In this document: positions 21,501-33,248 of the stretch, one piece after another
Numbering within the stretch: position 1 is the stretch's first letter
Layout: every line of letters begins with the position of its first letter
Origin: Zopfochytrium polystomum
Taxonomy: Eukaryota; Chytridiomycota; Chytridiomycetes; Chytridiales; Chytridiaceae
Reading direction: 5' to 3'
DNA length: 64,000 bases
Assembly (NCBI GenBank): GCA_025765615.1
Contig: JAIVFJ010000063.1
Coordinates: 1-64,000 of the forward strand
Notes under the pieces: generated by a model
Told to the model about the DNA's origin: nothing
Databases searched by the model: none
The model's input: the letters and a program-made list of their open reading frames with translations, nothing else
Position numbers and translations under genes: made by a program

Positions 21501-24174
21501 CCTCCATCACCCCATGACCCATAACTTCCCTGACTTTTACAATGAATACTGCTCTGACATGATTGTTGACCTCAACTCTCGCTTGAACTCCCCCTCTCTC
21601 ATTGGCCACATAAGCCGTATCATGATGCACCGCCTCCAACTTGACCTGGCCTCTGGAGCTCCAGTTTTCTCACATCCCTTACCCTTGTCCCAGCCAAAAA
21701 AAACACTTCACCAAGTCTCTCATTCCCATCCTTTTTAACCAACAAACATCCTTCCAATACTCTGGTCCACCCCTATTTTCTGATCATGCTCACTCCATCA
21801 ACTCATTAGTTCCTTGGCATATTTTTCTCAAAGTGCTTCCCACTCTCCGTTCACACTCAGTCTTCTTTTTTGAACAACTTTTTGACCTCCGCCTCACCAG
21901 TCCTTCTTACAAAGACAGCTCTCTCCCTGACAAACTCTGTGAAGTGTACCACATCATTAAGACCTTTATTTTTGCTGCTCCCACCTTTGGCTCTCCAGTC
22001 TTTTACCACAGCCCTCCTGATGGTCCTCTTTACAATCCCTTTTACCCATCTTCTTTGGATCCACTTCACCATCCCCCCCTTGCTTGTGGCAGTTTTTTCC
22101 GTCTGATGACCCCACCACAAGTGGAATTCTTCCGCATTGTTAACTGGACTCACACACTCCCAAACCCCCAACTCCTTTCTCATCACTACTCCAGGCTCCC
22201 TGAACGCCTTCACCCTTCCTACCACAATTTCCACTTGGTCCAATGCCTTGGCTGCCCCACTGGCTCCCCCCCATTCTCTTACCCCTGCAGCAAGCACATC
22301 TCTCCCTACAATCCAACTTCCCTTGCACACTCCACCTACACAGTCCCCATCAGCAGCCGCACAACTGCTACTGCAACTCGACCCTCCCAGCCCATCTTCT
22401 TTGTTAACTCACCTTCCCCCACCACCGTTTTCACACACACACCTTTCCCACTCCTCACCTCCTGCCACTCCACTTTCAATCCAGCTCCCTTCACAAATCC
22501 CTGCTTTCAACCAATGGACGTGCCCCTTCTCCCTGCTGACCTTGCTCATACCCACCCTCCTTGACCTTTGACACCGATGGCCCCCTTCGCGAGGAGGGAT
22601 TCATGGCTGGCTCTGTTGTTTGCCTTGAGCTTAACTTTGAATTTTCTTTTGCCCTCCCTCCACTCTCTGCCTCTTCCACAACTGCTGAAATTGCTGCTCT
22701 CCTTGCTGCCCTCACCATCACTGCAAAGCTTTCCCTGCCCCTCACTTTTTGACTTGACAATCTTGGAGTGGTTCACACCTTTGAGAAACTCTTTCCCTCA
22801 AACTCCTTTAGTCCCCATCCACACAGCGAGCTCAACACACCTCCTCTCTCTGATTCCCTCCATCGTCTTTTGCACACCACTTCCCACCCCACCCTTTGGG
22901 CATGTGTTGCAGCCACTCTACAGTCTTGGATTGGCCCCCCTCCACAAGTTTCCTGGGTTCGTGGACACAACGGCAACGCTGGCAACGAACAAGCAGACAA
23001 GCTGGCATCATCTGTACCCTCGACTTCCGACCCAACTTTGTTACCAATCCTCTCACAACAGATCCTCCCAGCCACTGCCTTCATCTCAAATACCCCCATC
23101 TTGGGCCAACTTCGACGACAACTGCGACTCCTCACAGGTCTCTCTCACCATTTTGCACTTCTGAACACCTCAGCCTTTGCCCACATCACCCACAACCCTG
23201 AACTAGTTCATTGGGAAGCCACATTTCTTGTTCTCCACTCTGGAATTAAACCCTCTTCCCTCTTTGGCACCCTCCCTGGCTCTGCTCGTCGCAAGTATCG
23301 ACTTCAAATCCTCAGCAACACTTTGCCCACCCAAAAAGTTCTACACCAACGACACCCTCAAGTCTACCCTGATGGGCTCTGCCGTCGATGCCACCACGCT
23401 CTGGAAACCACAGAGCATGTCTGGCAATGCCCTGCAGCTGCCGACGCCATTGTCATGATTCGCAACACCTTTGCTGAAACTCTTTCCTCCTCTGTTCCTC
23501 CTGCACCTCATGGTCGCTCCCCTCCTCAAGCCCATCCCATTTACTGGCTCTCCCGCCCTGAATTTCTCTTTGATGATCAATCTTGTATCAATTTTTCCTC
23601 CCTCCTTCGTGGCTTCATCCCTCAATCCTTTTATGACACCTTATTCTCACGTGATAACCCTGCTGCCTCTGTCCTTAAAACCCTTGTCACCGCTTTCCAT
23701 CAGCTCCTTCTTGACGCCCATCGACTTATTTGGATCCCCTGTTGTGACGACACTATCTCTTGGGAGAAGTCAAAGTCCATCAAGCCCTCTGACAAGCGCA
23801 CCAAGCCCCGCAGATCCCCTCCACCAAATTCCCAGGCCTCTCACCCTCGTTCCACGGCCTCTCACCCACTGTCTTCTCCAAACATCAACTCTTCCCTCCC
23901 TCCCACTCCATCATCCCACAGAACTCGTAACAGCTCCTCACAACCCTCTCAACCTCGCTGCACCACATGTTGTCGCCGGCACTCCACTGACACTTGCCCA
24001 GGCATCTGGCTTTTGCGCACCAAGGCTTCTTCCAGATGGATTGACCACTACCTCGGCCGCATAAAACTTGTTGCAGGCATTATCTGGCTTCACCACACAA
24101 TACAACTCCCCTCACGCCAACAAGCAAGAGCCACTCGTCACCCATCTCCTGCTGAGCCCCCTGACGTTCACTGA
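18517..24174 (+). pseudogene. LINE ORF2: APE endonuclease-RT-RNase H-zf-RVT, broken
   Basis: The endonuclease is at about 18570-19290 (TWNIRR, WFGDWNAI, SRLDSIW, TSDHLPF). The RT spans about 20260-21260 (LNDIKKAFDS, QQGSLEGPLDW, and FALVDDTNTLSS as the catalytic DD box). RNase H is at 22561-23030 (TFDTDG, TTAEIAAL, LDNLGVV, VRGHNGNAGNEQADKLAS). A C-terminal finger follows (CRRCHHALETTEHVWQCP, about 23382-23435), and a further CCRRH motif near 23970. Lesions are an in-frame TGA at 18883, loss of frame at an A8 run (21696-21703), a second shift before the RNase H at about 22560, and a TGA inside RNase H at 22750. The product would make and integrate LINE cDNA by target-primed reverse transcription; this copy cannot. 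Confidence 0.85.
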
Positions 24175-24344
24175 GCCACTGTTGCCCTTCTCGATCTTGA
24201 CATGGGCTGTTGCCTAATCTGACTTATCCCAACCCTCCGATCTTTCACAGATGCTCCCCTCTCTTACACTGACATCCTTCAGACTCACTTCTCTATTTTC
24301 TTGATTCTGTGTTTTCCCCTTCTCCTTTGATCATTGTGGCTTTA

Positions 24345-24506
24345 TGTGCGGTGGAGATGCCTGACGACCCTGTAAGTCCGTAGCGCATGGGGTGGGTTTG
24401 CTGAGGTGATACCTGGACGTAGTCCATTACGGTTCACCGTTGATGGCTCTTTCTCTTCCCGCCAGCCCCTCTGGGGCTGGAACAATAAAAAAAAAAAAAA
24501 AAAAAA
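24345..24506 (+). repeat. LINE 3' tail shared with 52030-52190
   Basis: The last 160 bases (gcggtggagatgcctgacg ... ggctggaacaat, then poly-A) recur with moderate divergence at 52030-52190, although the sequences further upstream do not match. A conserved 3' end is what the RT recognises in many LINEs. Confidence 0.8.
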
Positions 24507-24639
24507 TCTCATTGGCATTTGTGAATCTTCTTGTTCAAGGAAGAAAGTTGGCTCTGATTCAGAAAGAATGTAATCAGTTACTTCACCTACTACAGGCACC
24601 ATCCTGATGTCTGCCATACACAACCAACACCTCCTCCAA

Positions 24640-25878
24640 ATAACTATGCCCTTGGCATATCAACGTGGAATGTGAATAGGATTCGATCTTGGGCCTGACA
24701 TTTGAGACCAACTGAAGACAACACTCCTGCTCTCAAAATCTTCGAGAAATACCTTGACTTCCAACCCTGTTCCATTGTATGTCTACAAGAAACAAGAATC
24801 GGCTCCAAAGCTGAAGCACTTTACATTGGTCTTCATAACCTCACCAACTGGAACCGCATCATTCATGACCCCAGAACTGGAAAAAATGGTGTTGCAGTCT
24901 TTTGGGAAAAAGAACTCAATGGAATAGAGCATAAAACATCCCCTTTTTCTCACCATCCTGACATTGAAGGAAGGATGATAACCGTCCAGTTTAGTGAAAT
25001 TGCAGTTGTTACTGTTTATGTACCTAGTGCATTTCACGTTTCTGAAAGGGAAAAAGTAAATAAAAGCATTTCTTGAGAATTTAAGAAATCACTGCAGACA
25101 CTTGAGAAATCAAGGCTTTGTTGTGATTGTAGCTGGTGACTTCAATGTCGCTCATAACGAAATTGACATTCATCCTGCTATTGAAACTTATCTTGAAATA
25201 AAGAATGCCTCCTTCTCTAGCTACTTGGCCTGGGAGCGTGGCTGGCTCACTGCTTTTCTGAAAGATGGTTTTATGGACACATATAGACAAAATCATTCAC
25301 TGATAAATGGATATACTTGGTTACCACCGCAAAGAACAATACGCAGCAGAACTGTTGATTATCCTGCTCTCCGCGTTAACTACATCTTTGTTGATAACAG
25401 AATGTACAGCTCTGAAGTACAGACATCACTCTCCCCAACACTTCACCCACCTAGCGATCATCTTCGAGTTGACTGCTACCTGCCTCTGTCTTCAATCCCC
25501 ACATTTAACAAGCCCGTTTCTGAGCTGCTAAAACAACAGGAATTACACTCCCTGTCCATATGGAAGACACCTGAGTGCCCACCCAAATCCAAAAGGTTTG
25601 ATAATAACAGAACTTCTCAGGCCTATGGAGCTCTATGCCCTCCTCCGATTAAAACCTTTTCTTTCACTCCTTCCCTCCTGAAGAGGCCTAAGCAACCCCT
25701 TCAAACCATGCTTAACGAACCTATTCCCAATCACTATGAATCCTTTGCCTTTGAAAAGCTAGGCATCTTTGCTGAAACTGACAAAGTCAGAAAGCTTCAA
25801 CTTGCTGATCCCTTCTTCGGACCCATAACAGGTGCTACACCCATGGCCATCGTGCAGGGGGGTGTTAGGCGGAACTGA
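24640..25878 (+). pseudogene. ExoIII/APE-family endonuclease pseudogene (APN2-like)
   Basis: The translation follows the exonuclease III/AP endonuclease fold: STWNVNRIRSW, IVCLQETRIGS, GKNGVAVFWEK, then EGRMITVQF, VVIVAGDFNVAHNEIDIH, GFMDTYRQNH, ALRVNYIFVDNRM and PSDHLRVDCYL. The metal and catalytic residues N, E, D/N and DH are present. The tail contains KRPKQPLQTMLN, which resembles a PCNA-interacting motif like those of APN2-type enzymes. An in-frame TGA follows the first motif (24697-24699), and the frame shifts between about 25050 and 25070. It begins 130 bp after the LINE poly-A. It resembles a cellular repair enzyme more than the LINE endonuclease of the same window, but an unusual retroelement endonuclease is not excluded. 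Confidence 0.6.
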
Positions 25879-26240
25879 CTGGTTAGCAGCAGGAGGCACA
25901 AGACAGACCCGAACCTATTGTGACTGTCAGTTATCGTTCTCACATTGCCCATGGGAGAGCGAGCCACCACCAATGCAGACCTGGGCGCTGGCTTGCACTG
26001 ATGACAAATACTGTGAGTATTAAGTGGAACAGAAACCTGGCGTGAACAGTTTTCCTCCTCCTCTGCCAAGCAGATAATATAGGAGAGGTTTTTACCCTGT
26101 GCCAGTCACGCTTGCCTAGCAACTATTACAGCGTGTATATCATCATCATTATCAATAATTCATAACAGAGTTTTTTCTCTTTCTCTCCAAGTTGGGGAGA
26201 AGGACCACCCACGAACACACATCTCCACTTCATTCACTCC
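25855..26240 (+). repeat. Dispersed repeat, plus-strand copy
   Basis: This stretch matches the reverse complement of about 37432-37826 over nearly 400 bp (from ggtgttaggcggaactgactgg to the cacatctccacttcattcact region). Both copies keep similar coding-like text (CDCQLSFS, CPWESEP), which may be the 3' part of the endonuclease-like gene or of a mobile element carrying it. Confidence 0.7.
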
Positions 26241-27332
26241 TTCCACTCACTCACTCAGAGTAGACTGTTTACACCTCTTTGAAGGAAGTGTGTGTGGGTC
26301 TCTCCAACTAGCTGTCACAAGCTTGATACTGAATCACACAAGTTACCCCCGGAGTGTGAAAGGCTCAGGGAGAACTCTGATCGTGCGAAATGCACGTTGA
26401 CTGAGCACGCTGCTGTCACCCTGCAACAACAGGTCGTGAATAGAACACCGTCGTTGCTGACAATGGTGGAAGATGGAACCCTGTCACACCGACAGAGGCA
26501 AGATTGAGTGTCGATGTCGCGTGGTGACATCCATTGTCAGAATACAATAGAAGGAGATACTGATGAATTAGAATTGACTGTAGAGCTGAGGTTGAGTAAG
26601 GCTGAGATGCCACATTCCCTTTCTATCAGTGAGTACCACCACCATGCTGATAGGTCATGGTCATGATGTGTGAGTCTGATAGTTTGACCAATCCTGTAGT
26701 TTCCCTGCCGCTCGACGCTATAGCTAGATTTGACGAAAGGTCTCATACAATGGTTAATCCTTGTGTACAACAATGAGAGCGACTGTGGTTTGATTCAATG
26801 TAAAGCAATTCCTTTCCTCCTTAATGGTGGTCACTGCAGCGCAATGTCTGATGATGAATGCCAATTTGCCGAAGAAATCCATTTTTTGCTGATGAAGTCA
26901 AACTAGACTCAAATAAAGAATGGAAATCTCAAATGATGCAAACAAGTCGAGCTCCATTGCTCAAATCGAAATGAAAATGGTTCTGAAGCCTGACTCAATT
27001 TGATGGCTGCCGAACACTAAAAGGACTCCACTCAGTATCGGCTTTCTGCTGCAACTTTTCATGTTTCCAGCACACAAGCAACAAGGAACAACAAATCAAA
27101 AAGAAAAAGCCTGGAAAGACACTAAAAGTCTCTATACAAGAGGCTGTGAAAGAACTCAAGGCAAATTGTCTTGCATGAAAATCCCAACACACTAAGAGCA
27201 CCTTTGGAACCAGTTTCACATTACAACCAGCTCTTCAAGTGATCTAAGTTACCCTGTGACGCTGAAAGCCATCACAACCACAACCTCGAAAGTCCCACAA
27301 ACAAAACCACCCTTTCTGTAATAAAAACAATA
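26241..27332. other. Intergenic; includes 3' flank shared by NLR-B and NLR-C
   Basis: 26241-26950 is AT-rich with no gene seen. From about 26950 to 27332 the sequence matches 60075-60455 downstream of NLR-C, so the NLR duplication unit includes about 380 bp of 3' flank. Confidence 0.7.
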
Positions 27333-30300
27333 TCAAAACTGAATGACTGAAGAAAAGCCACTGCCAAGAAGAAGAATTGAACGTTTGCTGAGGAGTTGCA
27401 TGCCACCTCGAAATTCAGGAGGAAGCCAGCAAAAGACTTTGGTGCTGGTGGGGGAGAACCAAACACCATTATTCATAACTGACAAAGAAGCAGTTTGGCC
27501 ATTGTGCAGTGTCTTCCCTGACACATCACGAACACAAAAACAGGATTTCGGGGTTAAGGAAATGATTTCAGAAAGTCCCGCATTCTCTTGTACTTGGAGT
27601 CCAGTTGCAAGGTCAATGCAAGTTGTTTTTCTGTTCTGGTCGCTCAAAATAACAGACTGCCCATAAGTACCGAATCCAACAGATGAACTGACAGAGAAAC
27701 CATCAAGCTTGTGGATCAACTGCCAGTGGGCTTTAGATGACTTCTTAAACCAGATTAAATTAGCACTGCGAGTGGATGCATTCCAAATCCTGACTGTCAT
27801 GTCTTTACTTCCAGACACAATAAACTGCCCATCAGGACTGAATGCTGCAGAGAAGACAGAATCAGAGTGTCCCACCAGCTTGTTCATCTCCTGGCCAGTA
27901 GATGCATTCCAAATCCTGACTGTCTTGTCCCAACCTCCAGACACAACAAACTGCCCATCAGAACTGAATGCTGCAGAGTTGACCTTACCAGTGTGCCCCA
28001 CCAGCTTGTGCATCTCCTGGCCAGTGGATGCATTCCAAATCCTGACTGTCTCATCTCCACTTCCAGACACAACAAAATGCCCATCAGGACTGAATGCTGC
28101 AGAGGTGACCCCATCGGTGTGTCCCACCAGCTTGAGCATCTCCTGGCCAGTGGATGCATTCCAAATCCTGACTGTCTTGTCCAAACCTCCAGACACAACA
28201 AAATGCCTATCAGGACTGAAAGCTGCAGAGTACACCCTATCAGTGGGTCCCACCAGCTTGAGCATCTCCTGGCCAGTGGATGCATTCCAAATCCTGACTG
28301 TCTTGTCCAAACCTCCAGACACAACACTCTGCCCATCAGGACTGAATGCTGCAGAAGTCACATGATAAGTGTGTCCCACCAGCTTGTGCATCTCCTGGCA
28401 AGTGGATGCATTCCAAATCCTGACTGTCCGGTCTCCACCTCCAGACACAACAAACTGCCCATCAGGACTGAATGCTGCAGAAGTCACATGTACGGTGTGT
28501 CCCACCAGCTTGTGCATCTCCTGGCCAGTAGATGCATTCCAAATCCTGATTGTGCTGTCCCAACCTCCAGACACAACAAAATGCCCATCAGGACTGAATG
28601 CTGCAGAGGTGACCCCACTCGTGTGTCCCACCAGCTTGTGCATCTCCTGGCCAGTGGATGCATTCCAAATCCTGACTGTCCTGTCTGAACTTCCAGACAC
28701 AACAAACTGCCCATCAGAACTGAATGCTGCAGAGTTGACATTACCAGTGTGTCCCACCAGCTTGTGCATCTCCTGTCCAGTGGTTGCATTCCAAATCCTT
28801 GCTGTCTCATCTCCACTTCCAGACACAACAAACAGCCCATCAGGGCTGAATGCTGCAGAGTCGACATGATAAGTGTGCCCCACCAGCTTGTGCATCTCCT
28901 GGCCAGTGGATGCATTCCAAATCCGGACTGTCTTGTCTTCACTTCCAGACACAACAAACTGCCCATCAGGACTGAATGCTGCAGAGTAGACCCTATCAGT
29001 GTGTCCCACCAGCTTGTGCATCTCCTGGCCAGTGGATGCATTCCAAATCCTGACTGTCCTGTCCCAACTTCCAGACACAACAAACTGCCCATCAGGACTG
29101 AATGCTGCAGATGAGACAGAATTAGAGTGTCCCTCAAGAACACTCATGCAAGCAGGCCAATGTGCTGGCTGCCCCTTCACAACTCGTGGGCATTGCAAAC
29201 CAGGTGGCACCTTCTCAACAAATTTCTTGTGAAATTCAGAACCACTTGGAGAGAATGGAACAGCAGTGAAATAAACCTGCAATGCTGATGCCTTGAGTGG
29301 AATGAAAAACTTTTGCAAGACTCTTTTCATGTCTGACAGCAATGTGACCAAATCTTTCTTTCCAGAACCATTCAGCAAAGTCTGAAGTTTCGTCATGGCA
29401 GGGATCACCAGATTGAGTGAATCCAACAAGCTGCAGGCCTCCAGGAAGTGATGTCCGTGATTCTCAAGAAAATCTTGCAACTCCGCCAAGAGACTGTTTG
29501 AGGTTCTCTGATTCTCTACCGAAAATATCTTTGGGGAGTGTTCTGTTGAGGCGTCGAAGCAGTGTTCCCAGAAGTGCTTCACTGAGTATCTGACATGCTG
29601 AGGGACCCCTTTTGCAACTTTTACATTGAAATCAGGGACCTCAGTGTGAAACTCATCAAATGGCAGATCGCACAAGTTGAACTTTAGATTCTTGTTCAGT
29701 GCACTGATGCATAGTCTTGCAAATTGTGCGTGTCCATCATTCAACTCAATCCTGACAGACAGCCCACATCGGGATGGGTTGGTCAGGTAATCCTTCACAG
29801 ACTTGTGGAAAATCCTGATCTTCTTTGAGGAGCCATCAAGCACAAGGATGGGATCAAGCATGCGGATGCATCTCTTCACGTTCCCAGGGCTTTTGCCATC
29901 CAGGAGCGACACCATGGCTGCTGCAGTCAGTGGTTCGTAGGCAAGGACAATGATTGACAGCACAGTGTGAAGCAAGGTTTCCAACTGCTTTGACTTGGCT
30001 GAGTCCAAAATGCCAGCAAAGATCCTGTCATACATCTTATCAATGCGGCCATTCATCTTGTCTCCCTCTGGCAGAGCATTGATTTCATCAAGAGTAATGA
30101 CCTCAGCATGGGAATCCCTCAGGTAGGTGCAAGCAGTCACAAGCCAGACAAAAATCCCAGACGACTTTGACACGAGAATCTCGGATCCATCATCCACCAC
30201 AGATTGCTCAGCATTCAATGTTATCAGGAAATTCCGTGTGTACTCAATCTGATCCGTAATGTTCTCCTCAGCAGTCGGCTCAATTTCAGTGACGGGAATC

Positions 30301-32223
30301 GTCTCAAAGGCCTTTGAAATGTCTTCTTCAGGGCGTCCTGTCACCAGCAACTTCACATTGGGAGGAAGCAGCCTGTTCAACTGCTGAAACACTGCCAAAA
30401 TTTCATTCCTCTTGCCAATGGAACCACATTCATCCAAAGCATCCACCACAAGCACCAAAGGCACATTCAGCTTCTTGGCATCAACAACACTCTTCAATGG
30501 CTTAACAAGCAGCTCCTTCATCATCTCAAACACAGGTCTGGACAAAATATCTGCACTGTCTTGCTTGACTTGAAGCAGAATGTCTCCAAATTGAATACTG
30601 AACTTTGCAAGGCTGTAAGCAAGGGTCAGCACCAGATTGCGAGCGCTGTTACGACGTTCATCATCATGCTTGCAAAAAAACATGCCACCAAGCATGCCAT
30701 GTGCTTGCAGCTTCCTGGAGACCATGGCAGCCATCACAGACTTGCCCACTCCAGCCACCCCTTTCAACCACATCACCCTGTTCGGATTGGCTGCAGAGGG
30801 ATCATCAGGAGACAGGAACTGAAACACTCTTTCAACCAGCCACTGCCTGGATTCAGACAGCACATTCTGCAGGAGAGCTTGCCTCTCAACCTCCATCAGC
30901 TCTGACAGTGGAGTCAACCAACTCTCCAATTCAGCCAGGCTGGATCTGGGAAGAAAAATATCTGGACTTGGCCTCGGGGTCTTTGAATCAGCCTTGCGGC
31001 GACTGTATACTTCACATGCCTCAGTCACAACCCTATTGAAGTTGAAAAGAAGGTCAAACAGAATTTCAGAAACAGAAACATTGCAATCAACAACTGCCAG
31101 CACCCACCTCACAACATCAGTTTCAGGATTCACCTTTGGCCCGTTCAGCTCCATCACCATCTTTACAGTTTGTGCCACTGTTTGCTGGCCAGGGCTCAGA
31201 GGGTGCGCATGAGGAAGGTCGGGAAACTTGGTATGATCAAAAGTGCGAAAGTCCACTGATACCAGCTCTTTCCTCCCGTCGCTGAGGGTGGCCATATCTT
31301 TGCTCGAAAGGAGAACAGGAAAGATGTCATGGCCTTTCTCTTTTCTCATTTGAAGAGCCAACTCCCACTGAGGGTTTCAAGGTCAATGCCTGAGGAAGGA
31401 AAAAGTCAGCTCACCTCCAGCAGGCAGTTGTCAGGCTTCTTGTCAGCCTCCACCATCCTCCTCATTCCAGCATCAGAGCACAGTAGAATGATGACTGATG
31501 AGTGAAACAACCCAGACATAAAGTTGATGCCCCATTCTTGGGCAAAGGAAAGGCATTCTGCATCCCAAAAAGCATGTCTTCCATCCATCCTGGACTCCAC
31601 AGTAAGCACAGATCCAGTAAATGCTTCCAAGAGCTGTATCTTCATCTGGTCAAACAGATTCCTTGCAAAAAATTTCTCAGAGGCCTGGCGATAGCTTCGA
31701 CAGGGTCCAGGATGAGACAGTGGATCCAGCAGAATTGCAGGAAAATACCTGATAAAAAAGGGATGCTTCTGGACTTTGGTTTTGCACTCCCAATCTTTCG
31801 GGATCAAGCCAATCCATTTATCTGATAAAACAAGTTCACAAGAGACCATTGGTCAACGTCTACTGCATAACGCACCACAAGACTCACCCTTATCTGGAAC
31901 AAGGTTCTTATCATACGGATCATTATCAGCTGCAACAGCTGGAGCATTTCCACCAGATGTGCTAGCAGCAGAATTGACAACAACAGAAGCGCTGGCTGCT
32001 GGAGTAGTGGCAGGCACAGTTGCACCCAGGAAGGCGGTCGCAGAAGGAAGCACCTTAAAACTGCAGAGTCCACATACACCAACTCAATAGGACCAGGGAG
32101 ATTCCAGGATTCAGCCACCAGCTTGTGCAGATCAGCAAAGCTGGTGCTCTCAGGAACTTCAATCTTCCTTCCAGTATTGCCCAGCTTGAAGATCACCATC
32201 CATGAATTCACTTGGAGGGCCAT
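27333..32223 (-). CDS. NLR-B: TIR-NACHT-WD40 receptor paralogue, exon 1 damaged
   Basis: Exons matching NLR-A one for one are visible: exon 2 32053-31888, exon 3 31821-31749, exon 4 31694-31415, exon 5 31367-27333. Exons 3 and 4 have exactly the same lengths as in NLR-A (73 and 280 nt), and introns 2-4 are 66, 54 and 47 nt. Splicing again yields HPFFIS-YRQASEK, then FWDAECL and LLEWELALQ. NACHT (GVAGVGKS, LVVDALDECG), eleven WD40 repeats and the conserved tail ending GFSSVIQF are all open. The oddity is exon 1 (from 32223): after VYVDSA the last 24 codons of the beta-grasp domain, the splice donor and most of intron 1 are missing, so exon 1 runs out of frame into exon 2. The gene may be a 5'-damaged pseudogene or may be translated from another start. 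Everything downstream looks functional. Confidence 0.8.
27768..29138 (-). repeat. WD40-coding 126-bp repeat array, 11 units (NLR-B)
   Basis: Eleven consecutive 126-bp units each encode a 42-residue WD40 repeat. Units differ at the three residues after GH, at the residue after V, and around SG[S/G]-x-D-x-T. Two units carry GHT-YHV, and neighbouring units are often identical outside the variable sites, which points to recent unit exchange. Confidence 0.92.
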
Positions 32224-33210
32224 TTTTTTTTCCAGAAGCGCAATTGATGGGGTGGATCCTGCTGAAAGGAAGGAAGAGTTAGTATGGGTCCAAAAGAGAC
32301 GAGGAGAAAAGAGATTTGAAAAACAGGGGATTTGGAGAGGCCCATGGATTAAGAGAAGTAGTTATGTTAGCTTTTGAGACAGGAAAGTTGATTCAATCGG
32401 ACAATATCATGGGGTGCATGTGGCCGTCTTGTCACTCACTGGCCACGAGCCCCCACCCACGGTCACAAACTCGAAATCGTGGAACATCGTTCTGGATCAA
32501 CTGGATCGCCGTCTGCTCTTTGCATGGTTTACGGCAGCCACCAAAGGAGTGTGTCCGCGAAAACTCTTGCCACCATCGCCACGTCGTCAAGGATCGTCGA
32601 GGATCGTCGAGGATCGAGACGATCGTTCATTCATTGTCCTGGCCAGTGGATCCATCCATCCAGCCCTGGTCGATCCACAGAAAGCGGCCTGCGGTGGAAG
32701 GAGCAGGGAGGAAGAGGGTGCTGCTCTCACCGGTCGTCCCTCGCTCGTTCGTTTCGCTCTTTTTTCGTTCTTGTCTTCAAGGCGTTTTCCAATGACCTTT
32801 GCTCTGACAAGTCTGCCCCTTCACTCAGTCCCTCCCCACTCCACCAAAAAAAGGGCCTCAAGACTCGTATTCGTTTCGTTGGTTCGACAAACGAAGGTGG
32901 CCGGCTGACCGTCGTAGCAATCAGTCTCCTCGCCCTTGTTCTTTCTGCAGCACACAAATGCGTTGGCCACGCGCTGTGCCAGTCTGGAAAGCCCCCTGGG
33001 AAGCGGTGGTCGTGAGATCACTTGTGCAGGAAAACGGTGATAGGGGGACTGCAAGGTTTGCGTTCCCTGCCCGTCAACGCTGCAGCGATACGTCAACGCG
33101 TCGAACTGGGACGCCGCCGTCGCGGGATGTCAGAGTTCGGGGAAGGTCGTCGTCGAATTGGGTTTGTAAGGCGAACGAGACGAAGGTGGGGAAGCGAGAA
33201 GGGGATGCTT

Positions 33211-33248
<38 letters not shown>

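Larger units (their letters stand above)
16205..24506 (+). mobile_element. Non-LTR retrotransposon (Tad-like LINE), nearly full length
   Basis: The layout is a repetitive 5' leader (16205-16665), ORF1 with a CCHC knuckle (16751-18391), a short spacer with an internal A17 tract, ORF2 with APE endonuclease, RT, RNase H and zf-RVT finger (18517-24174), a 3' UTR, and a terminal A20 tract (24487-24506). Two ORFs plus RNase H fit fungal Tad1-like or I-like LINEs. ORF2 carries stops and frameshifts, so this copy is inactive. Related fragments lie at 51.4-52.2 kb and, inverted, at 59.2-60.05 kb. Confidence 0.85.

Noticed and set aside
18883..24699. Repeated in-frame TGA codons (18883, 22750, 24697) as a sign of TGA recoding
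   Set aside because: Aligned family positions are not consistently Trp, other lesions (frameshifts, a TAA in the Crypton-like gene) are present, and intact genes here use TGA as stop. Ordinary decay is enough.
27768..29138. Regularly repeated units as a possible CRISPR array
   Set aside because: Units are 126 bp, coding, without spacers, and lie in a eukaryotic gene.
27709..29232. Long plus-strand open frames across the WD40 arrays (also at 1600-2240 and 60970-62500)
   Set aside because: They are antisense shadows: the 126-bp unit happens to lack stops in several antisense frames, and the peptides simply repeat HQLVHLLASGCIPNPDC-like text with no domain.
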